Origin: an uncultured Rhodobiaceae bacterium
Lineage (GTDB): Bacteria; Pseudomonadota; Alphaproteobacteria; RS24
Length of the DNA stretch: 64,000 nucleotides
Assembly: GCA_937907245.1 (NCBI GenBank)
Contig: CALCUM010000002.1
Location: 620,001 to 684,000 of the forward strand
Direction: 5' to 3'
Below the pieces are notes generated by a model, which saw only the letters and a list, made by a program, of their open reading frames with translations, did no database searches and was not told the origin of the DNA. Shown here piece after piece: positions 44,807 through 51,902 of this stretch. Positions within the stretch are counted from its first letter, which is position 1, and each line of letters begins with the position of its first letter. Made by a program: the position numbers and the translations under genes.

Positions 44807-46165
44807 TTAACGCGACGCAACAACTTCGGCCGGCTCAATCCGCAACCGTTTGGCGGTCAACCGACCCATGGTCGCCAGCAAATTATAGGCCGCGACATAC
44901 TGATTACGCTCGGCTTGCACCAGCGCCACATTGGCATCTAGGCGCAATTGTTCAGCATCTAAAACATCTAAATTAGTGCGTGTGCCAAGACGGTTTTCTT
45001 GCCGCACCCCTTCTAAGGCCAATTCTGCCGCTTTGATTTGCTCTTTGGTGGCGGCAATCGTCGATTGGGTAGCCGAAACATTATGCCAAGCCACAACGAC
45101 CTCGCGCTCCAGAGTATTCGAAGCGATATGGATATTACTTTTCAGCGCATTATTATAATCGCGCGCGCCCACAATGGCTGCAATGGAGCGCCCCCCGCGG
45201 AACAAAGGAACGTTTAACCGCACCTGCACGCTGGCCGTATCGACATCCACCTGCGCGGCGCCATTTGGGTTTTCGTTGCGCACATAGCTACCCGTCAAAT
45301 TGATTGTCGGTAGCGCGCTACCAATCGTGGAGAGGCTATTAAACCGACCCGATGTCGCCATCTCCTGCGCTGCTTTCAGGATTGGGCTCTCTTTGCGGGC
45401 AATGGCAAGCGCACGATCTAGCGTACGAGGCAAACGTGGCAATTTGGTCGGCTTGACCAATTTGTCGGCTTCCACGCCAATGATTTCACGATAGACCGCC
45501 CGCGCCGCGTGAAGCGAGCTTTGCGCTCCCAAGCGCTGCGCCAAAGCCCCAGAAACGGCGGCTTTGGATTGAGCAATGTCCGTGCGCGTCACCACGCCGA
45601 CGCTAAAGCGGTCTTTTACTGCCGATAATTGTTTTTCCAAAACCGTGACGTTCTTCTCGCGCAAATCCAAAACAGACTGGGCTTGCAATACGTCTACATA
45701 AGCAGCGACGGAGGCCAGTAATATTTGTTGCTCAGTTGCCAATAGATTGGCTTCTTCGGAACGGATTTCCGCTCGTTTGGCACGAAACGCATTGAGGTTT
45801 TTGCCGCTCGAGAACAATTGCTGCGTGACTTGTAAGCCATAGCTATCATTATCTAACAAATTAGTTTCATACGAGGGCTGCCCCATGGCGTTCACGGCTT
45901 GCTTCGAAAAATCATTCTTGGCATCTGTGTCGCTACGGGTCTCGCTAACAAAGGCGGTCACTTGTGGCAACATATCCGCCATGGTGACGAATTGCGTGAC
46001 ATAAAGCGCTTCATAATTTGAGCGCGCGGCCGACAAAGATGGATTGCGAGCCAGCGTTTGCGACAAAGCCCCCTTCAGCGTTTCCGCTTGCGCAGGAAAA
46101 CTAAAACCTGTGAGGCAGACGGCAATGGCCGTAACTGCTATGAGCGATTGTTTTTTTGTTCTCAT
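44807..46165 (-). CDS. tolC: TolC-family outer-membrane efflux protein
   Basis: 452 residues. Signal peptide to about residue 27 (PAQA cleavage). The two repeated outer-membrane-factor domains show the heptad-like helices of the periplasmic tunnel, with GLQVTQQLFSSGKN in the first and VQVRLNVPLFRGGRS in the second, the conserved turn before each beta segment. NRLGTRTNLDVLDAEQ is also typical. Works with ABC or RND pumps and type I secretion. Follows the PIMT-like gene and precedes popZ. Confidence 0.93.
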   Translation of the reverse strand: MRTKKQSLIAVTAIAVCLTGFSFPAQAETLKGALSQTLARNPSLSAARSNYEALYVTQFVTMADMLPQVTAFVSETRSDTDAKNDFSKQAVNAMGQPSYETNLLDNDSYGLQVTQQLFSSGKNLNAFRAKRAEIRSEEANLLATEQQILLASVAAYVDVLQAQSVLDLREKNVTVLEKQLSAVKDRFSVGVVTRTDIAQSKAAVSGALAQRLGAQSSLHAARAVYREIIGVEADKLVKPTKLPRLPRTLDRALAIARKESPILKAAQEMATSGRFNSLSTIGSALPTINLTGSYVRNENPNGAAQVDVDTASVQVRLNVPLFRGGRSIAAIVGARDYNNALKSNIHIASNTLEREVVVAWHNVSATQSTIAATKEQIKAAELALEGVRQENRLGTRTNLDVLDAEQLRLDANVALVQAERNQYVAAYNLLATMGRLTAKRLRIEPAEVVASR

Positions 46166-46216
46166 AATTCTATCCCGCCTGATTCTGAGAGAGGCCGCAA
46201 GCGCCCCGCTCTAACT

Positions 46217-46900
46217 CTAAAACTCAAATACTGGTTCCGGGTCAAAACTGGTTAACCGCGGCGCCGATAAATCAAACGCAGCCTGAGCTGCAAAACTGTC
46301 ACCTATACGTCGGTAAATATGGGCTTTGCTCGCGCCGTCAAGCCATTGCACACAAACCAAACGTCCACCCTCAGCCAATTGCCCCAATAACGCCTCTGGC
46401 AACTCAGCAATACAGCCATTTATCAGAATAACATCAAAGGGCCCCTGCTTGGCCTGGCCTTCGGTCAAGGCGCCACTCACGGCAACCGCATTGTCGATGC
46501 CCAGCTCTTGCCAAATCGCGCTGGCTTTCTCGCCCATAGCTTCATCGTCTTCCAAGGCGATGACGGTGCTGGCGAGCCCTGCCAAAACAGCGGCTGAATA
46601 GCCCGTGCCGCCCGCGATATCCAACACGACATCCTCGGCTTGCACATCGGCCAGCTCAGCCAAGCGCGCAAAAGCCGTGGGGGTGAGTAACGTGCGGCCA
46701 GCCTCTCCGGCTAGGCTTTCAATTTCTAGGTCTGCATAGGCCAAGTCGCGCACGTCAGAGCTCACGAAGGCTTCGCGCGGCAAACGGCTAAGGTGAAGGG
46801 TTAGGCGATAGTCGCGAACGCCACCTGGTTTAACCTGGCACTCCACCATGTTGAAACGGGCCTGGGCGCCAATATCATCGTTTAATTGCGTCGCAACCAT
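46217..46900 (-). CDS. Protein-L-isoaspartate O-methyltransferase-like protein
   Basis: 227 residues. RFNMVECQVKPGGVRD is the family-type N-terminal helix, and VVLDIAGGTGYSAAVLA is the SAM motif I. In true PIMT the segment before it contains a (T/S)ISxP motif with the catalytic Ser; here it reads RTLLTPTAF, so the isoaspartate repair activity is doubtful. Such proteins next to tolC are common in alphaproteobacteria and usually annotated as PIMT. ATG at 46900. Methyl acceptor unknown. Confidence 0.82.
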   Translation of the reverse strand: MVATQLNDDIGAQARFNMVECQVKPGGVRDYRLTLHLSRLPREAFVSSDVRDLAYADLEIESLAGEAGRTLLTPTAFARLAELADVQAEDVVLDIAGGTGYSAAVLAGLASTVIALEDDEAMGEKASAIWQELGIDNAVAVSGALTEGQAKQGPFDVILINGCIAELPEALLGQLAEGGRLVCVQWLDGASKAHIYRRIGDSFAAQAAFDLSAPRLTSFDPEPVFEF

Positions 46901-46974
46901 GTCGCATCCTTAGCTGAAATTTTTTGCTGTGTGTTGAGCCTTCTATATACGGGGCGTCACAAGATTTGACAATC

Positions 46975-46992
46975 GGTTTGACTGGTTTGACT
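46975..46992. repeat. Tandem 9-bp repeat upstream of tRNA-Cys
   Basis: GGTTTGACT occurs twice head to tail, followed by GG. It lies in the gap between the PIMT-like gene and the tRNA-Cys promoter. Confidence 0.8.
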
Positions 46993-47056
46993 GGCAATTT
47001 TTTGTTTAATCTTGGGCCCTGGCCGGAGGCTGAATTTGGCGGCGCTTAAAAACCAG

Positions 47057-47084
47057 TTGCACTCGCGGCCAAGCCATTTATAAA
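47057..47084 (+). promoter_or_regulatory. Promoter for tRNA-Cys
   Basis: TTGCAC (47057-47062) and TATAAA (47079-47084) with a 16-bp spacer. Transcription would start near 47091, some 30 bp before the mature tRNA. It probably also drives tRNA-Asn, since no terminator lies between the two tRNAs. Confidence 0.6.
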
Positions 47085-47098
47085 CAGCCTCGTTCACC

Positions 47099-47115
47099 TA
47101 CTGCATTTTGCAGTA
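47099..47115. repeat. Perfect inverted repeat in the tRNA-Cys leader
   Basis: TACTGCA and TGCAGTA flank a TTT loop, ending 6 nt before the mature 5' end of tRNA-Cys. It would form a 7-bp hairpin in the precursor or serve as a protein-binding palindrome. Confidence 0.7.
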
Positions 47116-47121
47116 ACCACG

Positions 47122-47195
47122 GGCCACGTGGCGGAGTGGTGACGCAGCGGCCTGCAAAGCCGTGTACCCCGGTTCGATTCCGGGCGTGGCCTCCA
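47122..47195 (+). tRNA. tRNA-Cys (anticodon GCA)
   Basis: 74 nt with encoded CCA. Acceptor GGCCACG pairs perfectly with CGTGGCC; anticodon loop CTGCAAA with GCA; T arm GGTTCGATTCC. Discriminator base T, as in tRNA-Cys. Confidence 0.96.
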
Positions 47196-47264
47196 AAACC
47201 TTTTCAGGTTTTTCATCTTGGCGTTTACGCGAAGCTCTGTTATATCCCTGTCGCTAGAGGTTAT

Positions 47265-47340
47265 TCCCCGGTAGCTCAGTTGGTAGAGCAAACGGCTGTT
47301 AACCGTTCGGTCGCTGGTTCGAGTCCGGCCCGGGGAGCCA
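47265..47340 (+). tRNA. tRNA-Asn (anticodon GTT)
   Basis: 76 nt with encoded CCA. Acceptor TCCCCGG pairs with CCGGGGA; D arm AGCTCAGTTGGTAGAGC; anticodon loop CTGTTAA with GTT; T arm GGTTCGAGTCC. Its last nine bases are the start of the 34-bp repeat found again at 48027-48060. Confidence 0.97.
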
Positions 47341-47365
47341 CCTTTAGCCCAATCAAATACTCCAT
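47332..47365. repeat. Direct repeat, left copy: 3' end of tRNA-Asn plus trailer (attachment-site-like)
   Basis: 34 bp starting GGGGAGCCACC within tRNA-Asn and ending CTCCAT. 33 of 34 bases match the copy at 48027-48060. tRNA 3' ends are the favoured integration sites of tyrosine recombinases, and a duplicated 3' end is the mark left by such an insertion. Confidence 0.85.
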
Positions 47366-47554
47366 AAAAAGATCACCAAACTGGAAGCGCAATTGGAAAA
47401 ATTATTGCAGCAAGAAACAGTTTTGGAAGCGGATCTGTCAGCCCCTGCATCATTGGCAGATGAGCCCTTAGTGCAAAATATTTTGGCCGATTATGCGGCT
47501 GTCAAAAAACAAGTTGATGAGCTCGAAACAGCTTGGATTAAAGCCCAAAATTAA
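47348..47554 (+). pseudogene. Remnant of an ABC-F ATPase gene (C-terminal coiled coil only)
   Basis: An open frame with no start codon begins after TAG 47345-47347 and ends at TAA 47552. It translates as KITKLEAQLEKLLQQETVLE, then ADLSAPASLADEP and LVQNILADYAAVKKQVDELE, ending TAWIKAQN. The heptad pattern, the L-A-D-x-P insert and the terminal E-x-x-W resemble the C-terminal domain of Uup/ABC-F proteins (E-x-x-I-x-x-L-E ... W-L-E-L). The rest of the gene is absent upstream, where the tRNA and the direct repeat stand instead. Could also be a short unrelated coiled-coil gene with a lost start. Confidence 0.55.
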
Positions 47555-47694
47555 CCGCCGACAAACAAAAATAATGCAGCAATAGCAATGGCTTATAAAA
47601 TATTTGGCCGGTCGCATTTTTTTCGCTTTGAAACGGCGAATTTTGGGCGTATAGCGAAAAAAATAACATTATAATTTTCTCTTTTGAGGCCGCT

Positions 47695-47946
47695 ATGGTT
47701 GACACTGTTTTTCTTGCTCAGGCTACGTCTTTAGTCTTCGGCACTATTCTTGCTGCACCGCTGCTTGCCAGTGTTAGCAATAAAAGCCGTCATTGGGGTT
47801 TCATGGCGATGATGTTAGGCACATTGTCAGCCCTGATTGTCCATGTCGCTTTTTCTCTATGGTTGTTTGCTGGGGCGAGCGTATTTTGGTTCATCATGAG
47901 CGTGCGCGGTTGGCTAAACACGCGCGAGATTCCGCCTGCCTCCTGA
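47695..47946 (+). CDS. Small two-helix membrane protein of unknown function
   Basis: 83 residues starting at an ATG with TTGAGG upstream. Two to three hydrophobic segments are evident (LVFGTILAAPLLASV, GFMAMMLGTLSALIVHVAFSL and a short one with LFAGASVFWFIMSV), separated by a basic NKSRHW loop. No motif I recognise. It is the only plausible intact gene between the two copies of the tRNA-Asn-derived repeat, so it may be cargo of a lost element. Confidence 0.6.
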   Translation: MVDTVFLAQATSLVFGTILAAPLLASVSNKSRHWGFMAMMLGTLSALIVHVAFSLWLFAGASVFWFIMSVRGWLNTREIPPAS

Positions 47947-48026
47947 ACGCTTTTATCTCGTCTTGCTGTAAGCCGCCGGTAAGTTTGGTGCGCTGGACTA
48001 AACTGGAAACAGGAGTGGGGCTACAA

Positions 48027-48060
48027 GGGGAGCCACCTTTAGCCCAATCAAATACCCCAT
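48027..48060. repeat. Direct repeat, right copy of the tRNA-Asn 3'-end sequence
   Basis: Matches 47332-47365 with one mismatch (C at 48057 against T at 47361). It is followed within 15 bp by the terminator at 48075-48109, which probably belonged to tRNA-Asn before the insertion. Confidence 0.85.
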
Positions 48061-48074
48061 TAACACCCCCAAAC

Positions 48075-48109
48075 AAAAGGCCGTTGAAACCATTGTTTCG
48101 CGGCCTTTT
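48075..48109 (+). terminator. Rho-independent terminator, probably of the original tRNA-Asn transcript
   Basis: AAAAGGCCG (48075-48083) and CGGCCTTTT (48101-48109) pair, with an inner GAAAC/GTTTC stem, ending in TTTT. Now about 0.73 kb downstream of tRNA-Asn. Confidence 0.85.
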
Positions 48110-48229
48110 GATTTGTCTCTCTCGAAACTAATTTCAACATATTCTTGCCGCGCACAGGAAACCACCTCGCCAAATCCGCGAATTGCACCATATTAGAAGT
48201 AGTTGATTTTAAGCTTAAGGAGAGCCTGC

Positions 48230-49672
48230 GTGTCGAGTTCAAGTTCTGTTTCCCCTATCCTTGTTTGGTTTCGTCAAGACCTGCGCTTGGACGATAATCC
48301 TGCTCTCGAAGCCGCCCTGCAACTCGGGGCCCCTATTCTGGCTGTCTTTATTGAGGAAACAGATACGCAATCCCAGTCGGCGCGCGCAGCCGGAGCTATG
48401 TCGATGTGGTGGCGCGATCAATCATTGGCCAAATTGGATGCAGATTTGCGCGCGCGCTCTAGCCAATTGATTTACCGAAGAGGCAATCCTGCCAACGTAT
48501 TAACCCGCTTGCTCGACGAAACTTCCGCCCGCGGGGTTTATTGGAACCGCCAATATGAAGCGCAAGATGTCGCGCGCGATACCCACATCAAAGAAGACCT
48601 CAAACAACGCGGCCTGCTGGCAGAGAGCTTTAACGCCTCGCTGCTTTTTGAGCCTTGGGAAATTACCGCCAAATCGACTGGGGGGCCGTTTAAAGTATTT
48701 ACCCCTTATTGGCGCGCCTGCCGCGCCCGCGGTTTAGACAGCCGTTTATGGAGCGCGCCTGATCACTTTTCCAGCCCCGAGACGCAGCCCGACAGCGAGC
48801 CCCTACCGCAAGCTGGTGCCCCCCAAGGCGCTGATTTATTAGGCGCGTGGAACCCCGGAGAAGCTGGCGCGCGCGCGGCTTTAGATTTGTTTTTAACGCA
48901 AAATATTAGCGGCTATGACGAGCGCCGTAATTTACCCGCAGAGCCCGCGACCTCTCGCCTTAGCCCGCATTTGCGTTGGGGCGAAATTAGCCCGCGCCGC
49001 ATCGTTGCCGCAACTTTGGCAAAGCAAGCCTCTGGCGCCATAGAGGTCTCAGACGGAGATAAGTTTTTGGCCGAAATTGGCTGGCGCGAATTTGCTTATC
49101 AACTGATGTTCCACAATCCGCAGATTAAAGACACATGTCTGGTTGAAAAATTCGAAGCTTTTGCGTGGCGCGAGGCACCCGATGATTTGGAAGCTTGGAA
49201 ACGCGGAGAAACGGGCTACCCCATTGTCGATGCAGGTATGCGCGAATTGCGCCGCACAGGCTTTATGCATAATCGGGTGCGAATGATTACCGCAAGCTTC
49301 CTCATCAAGCATTTGCTGATCGATTGGCGGGAAGGCGAAAAATGGTTTTGGCAATGTTTGGCCGATGCAGACCCTGCCAATAATACCGCAAGCTGGCAAT
49401 GGGTGGCTGGGTGTGGCGCCGATGCCGCACCCTATTTTCGTATTTTCAATCCGATTTTGCAGGGCCCTAAGTTTGATAAAGCGGGCGTTTACACCAAAAA
49501 ATATTGCCCGGAGCTGGCGCCCCTCTCGGGAAAAACCTTGTTTGCCCCTTGGACCGCCAAATCAGACATGCTGAGCAGCGACCAAATAACACTTGGCAAG
49601 ACCTACCCGAACCCTATGGTGAACCATGAGGCAGCGCGGGCTCGGGCGCTGGATAGTTTTAAGTCCCTCTAA
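48230..49672 (+). CDS. phr: Deoxyribodipyrimidine photolyase (class I cryptochrome/photolyase family)
   Basis: Repairs UV-induced cyclobutane pyrimidine dimers using light. 480 residues from a GTG at 48230 with AAGGAG 7 nt upstream. N-terminal antenna domain starts ILVWFRQDLRLDDNPAL. The C-terminal FAD domain shows LSPHLRWGEISPR, WREFAYQLMFH, and GYPIVDAGMRELRRTGFMHNR, then WQWVAGCGADAAPYFRIFNP with the Trp and Asn residues of dimer binding. In Rhodobacter, phr homologues belong to the RpoE-ChrR singlet-oxygen response, and a ChrR-like gene lies 5 kb away, but I see no RpoE-type promoter here. Confidence 0.95.
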   Translation: MSSSSSVSPILVWFRQDLRLDDNPALEAALQLGAPILAVFIEETDTQSQSARAAGAMSMWWRDQSLAKLDADLRARSSQLIYRRGNPANVLTRLLDETSARGVYWNRQYEAQDVARDTHIKEDLKQRGLLAESFNASLLFEPWEITAKSTGGPFKVFTPYWRACRARGLDSRLWSAPDHFSSPETQPDSEPLPQAGAPQGADLLGAWNPGEAGARAALDLFLTQNISGYDERRNLPAEPATSRLSPHLRWGEISPRRIVAATLAKQASGAIEVSDGDKFLAEIGWREFAYQLMFHNPQIKDTCLVEKFEAFAWREAPDDLEAWKRGETGYPIVDAGMRELRRTGFMHNRVRMITASFLIKHLLIDWREGEKWFWQCLADADPANNTASWQWVAGCGADAAPYFRIFNPILQGPKFDKAGVYTKKYCPELAPLSGKTLFAPWTAKSDMLSSDQITLGKTYPNPMVNHEAARARALDSFKSL

Positions 49673-49681
49673 GTTATTTCC

Positions 49682-49723
49682 CTGAGTTTGTATCGAGTTT
49701 GCACTGAGTTTGTATCGAGTTTG
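49682..49723. repeat. Tandem 22-bp-period duplication between phr and the FAD oxidoreductase gene
   Basis: CTGAGTTTGTATCGAGTTTG occurs at 49682-49701 and again, exactly, at 49704-49723. It begins 10 bp after the phr stop codon. Confidence 0.92.
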
Positions 49724-49760
49724 AAGTCATTTGCGTTTTGTTTTGTAAAGAGTAACCCCC

Positions 49761-51032
49761 ATGAAAATTGCCATTATCGGCTCTGGAATATCTGGAAATG
49801 TCGCTGCCTATAAGCTGTCCCGCGACCATGATGTCACCGTATTTGAAAAGCGCGACCGCGCCGGCGGCCATAGCGCCACCAAAGACATCGACTATACGGG
49901 GAACGGCGATTGGATGAGCGTCGACACCGGCTTTATTGTTTACAATGAATTAAACTACCCGGGCCTGATTGCCTTATTTGACGAGCTAAATGTCGAGACC
50001 GAAGCCAGTGATATGAGCTTTGCGTTTTCCGCCGACCGAGGCAGTTTTGAATGGTCTGGCCAATCGCTATCGGCTGTATTTGCGCAGAAACGTAATTTAT
50101 TTAACCCTTTGTTTTGGCTCATGCTACGCGGGATTTTTAAGTTCAACAAACGCGCCGCGCGCGACCATGAAGCCGGCACTTTAGGCAAGGAAAGCCTCGG
50201 GCATTGGCTGAAACGACACCGCTTTAGTAAGGTCTTCATTCAGCGCTATTTGCTGCCGATGGGCGCCGCTATTTGGTCGACGCCAGCCGATGAGATTATG
50301 GATTTCCCCGCCCGCAGTTTTTTGCAGTTTTTCTACAATCATCGCTTAATCAATCGCGACCGTCCGCAATGGCGCACCGTTTCGGGGGGCAGTCGGGAAT
50401 ATGTCAAAAAAATCACCCAAAGCTTTGCCGATCAATTGCGCCTAAACGCGGAAGTCAGTGAAGTGCGACGCACGCCAGATGGCGTTGCTTTAATTGCCAA
50501 CGGTCATATCCAACATTTCGACGAGGTAATTTTTGCCTGTCATACCGACCAAGCCAAGGCGATTTTAAAAGACCCTACCCCCGAAGAAGCCAGCCTTTTA
50601 AGCCGCGTGCGCTATTTGCCTAATGATGTCTATTTGCATTGCGATGAGCGCTTAATGCCGAAACGCAAAATCACATGGTCGGCTTGGAATTATATGACTC
50701 AAAAAGGCGCCGACAGCAAAGTGATGACCGTAAGTTATTGGATGAACCGATTGCAAAACCTCGACCACCGTTATCCGGTTTTTGTCACCCTCAATCCGCT
50801 TACACCGCCTTCGAAGGATAAAACCTTTGGCCATTACACCTATGACCACCCCCAATTCGATGCAAGCGCCTTGCAGGCGCAAGAAGACCTGCCTAAGGTT
50901 CAAGGCAGTCATCGAGCCTGGTTTTGTGGCGCTTGGGCGGGCTATGGCTTTCACGAAGACGGTTTGCAATCGGCCTTGCGCGTGGTTGAGGCTATGGAAG
51001 CCAAGAACTCGACGAATAAGGCGGCGACCTAG
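49761..51032 (+). CDS. FAD-dependent oxidoreductase of the amine-oxidase/desaturase type, lipid-modification cluster
   Basis: 423 residues. The N-terminal dinucleotide-binding motif IIGSGISGNVAAYKL and the EKRDRAGGHSAT loop bind FAD. The protein has the layout of flavin amine oxidases and carotenoid-desaturase-like enzymes (AIWSTPADEIMDFPARSFLQ; CGAWAGYGFHEDGLQSALRV at the C-terminus, where FAD is again contacted). Next genes encode a DUF1365 protein (overlapping by one base) and a cyclopropane-synthase-family enzyme. This trio is widely conserved and is thought to modify membrane fatty acids; in Rhodobacter related genes make methylated and furan fatty acids. Exact reaction unknown. Confidence 0.88.
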   Translation: MKIAIIGSGISGNVAAYKLSRDHDVTVFEKRDRAGGHSATKDIDYTGNGDWMSVDTGFIVYNELNYPGLIALFDELNVETEASDMSFAFSADRGSFEWSGQSLSAVFAQKRNLFNPLFWLMLRGIFKFNKRAARDHEAGTLGKESLGHWLKRHRFSKVFIQRYLLPMGAAIWSTPADEIMDFPARSFLQFFYNHRLINRDRPQWRTVSGGSREYVKKITQSFADQLRLNAEVSEVRRTPDGVALIANGHIQHFDEVIFACHTDQAKAILKDPTPEEASLLSRVRYLPNDVYLHCDERLMPKRKITWSAWNYMTQKGADSKVMTVSYWMNRLQNLDHRYPVFVTLNPLTPPSKDKTFGHYTYDHPQFDASALQAQEDLPKVQGSHRAWFCGAWAGYGFHEDGLQSALRVVEAMEAKNSTNKAAT

Positions 51033-51862
51033 TGCCGAAGCCCCGCTTAAATACGGCCTCCAATGCGATGAAAGATGTGATGAAAAATAAGGTGACATCT
51101 GGGCAATCAAACGCACTTTATGTCGGCGCGGTTCGCCACGCGCGCTATCAGCCTAAAACGCACCGCTTTGGCTACCGTGTTTTTTCGGCCTATCTCAATG
51201 TCGATGAGTTGGACGCAAATCAATTGGGCTTAAAGCTTTTATCCGTCAATCGATGGAACCTATTTTCCGTGCGTGCGCGCGACCATGGCGCCCGCGACGG
51301 CACTAACTTGAGGCCTTTTCTAGACAGTTTGTTGGCCGAGGCCGGCCTCGGTTCGCCAGACGAAATTTATATTCTATGTTATCCGCGCATGTTCGGTTTC
51401 GCCTTCAATCCCCTGACGGTTTATTATTGCTTCGAGGGCGAGCAGATAAGCGCAATGATTTACGAAGTCCGCAATACATTTGGCGATGACCATACCTATG
51501 TGGTGCCGCTCAAAGGGCAATCACGCGATACGCTGACCCTGCATTGCCGCGATAAACGCCTGCATGTCTCGCCTTTTATGGAGATGGAGGCGCGCTATCA
51601 TTTTTCTACCGCCGCGCCCAACGATAGCCTGCGGATGGTTATTCGCGAAACGCAAGACGATAAGCCCCTATTGGTCGCCAGTTTCCATGGTCAAAAACAG
51701 CCCCTCACCGATGGCGCGTTGATACGAGCCTTTTTGACGCATCCCTTGATGACCGTGAAGGTTGTGGTTGCAATCCACTATGAAGCTGCGAAGATATTTT
51801 TCAAAGGCGTTCCCTTTATTAAGCGCCCTGAGCCACCTGAAAGCCGACATAGTTCGTCTTAG
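51032..51862 (+). CDS. DUF1365-family protein
   Basis: 276 residues from the GTG at 51032, whose first base is the last of the previous stop; AAGGCGG upstream supports it, with an ATG at 51068 as alternative. The DUF1365 core is visible: HRFGYRVFSAYLNVDEL, CYPRMFGFAFNPLTVYYCF and YEVRNTFGDDHTYVV. Function is not established; the family nearly always lies beside a flavin oxidoreductase and a cyclopropane-synthase-family methyltransferase, so a role in lipid modification is the best inference. The stop codon lies in a 13-bp tandem duplication. Confidence 0.92.
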   Translation: MPKPRLNTASNAMKDVMKNKVTSGQSNALYVGAVRHARYQPKTHRFGYRVFSAYLNVDELDANQLGLKLLSVNRWNLFSVRARDHGARDGTNLRPFLDSLLAEAGLGSPDEIYILCYPRMFGFAFNPLTVYYCFEGEQISAMIYEVRNTFGDDHTYVVPLKGQSRDTLTLHCRDKRLHVSPFMEMEARYHFSTAAPNDSLRMVIRETQDDKPLLVASFHGQKQPLTDGALIRAFLTHPLMTVKVVVAIHYEAAKIFFKGVPFIKRPEPPESRHSSS

Positions 51863-51884
51863 TAAGCCAAATTAGTAAGCCAAA
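51859..51884. repeat. Exact 13-bp tandem duplication over the DUF1365 stop codon
   Basis: TTAGTAAGCCAAA occurs twice head to tail (51859-51871 and 51872-51884). The first copy contains the TAG stop at 51860-51862. Confidence 0.93.
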
Positions 51885-51902
51885 TATTTGGCAGGAGTAA
51901 GA

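Noticed and set aside
47136-47471. Plus-strand 111-codon frame across tRNA-Cys and tRNA-Asn
   Set aside because: It spans two tRNAs and reads the ABC-F remnant out of frame, with no coding character.
47894-48076. Minus-strand 60-codon frame at the right att-like repeat
   Set aside because: It crosses the repeat and overlaps the small membrane-protein gene antisense, with no ribosome site or recognisable domain.
48110-48229. RpoE/ChrR-type promoter upstream of phr
   Set aside because: No TGATC-like -35 with a TAAGA-like -10 at suitable spacing was found here or upstream of the FAD oxidoreductase, so membership in a ChrR regulon is not supported by sequence.
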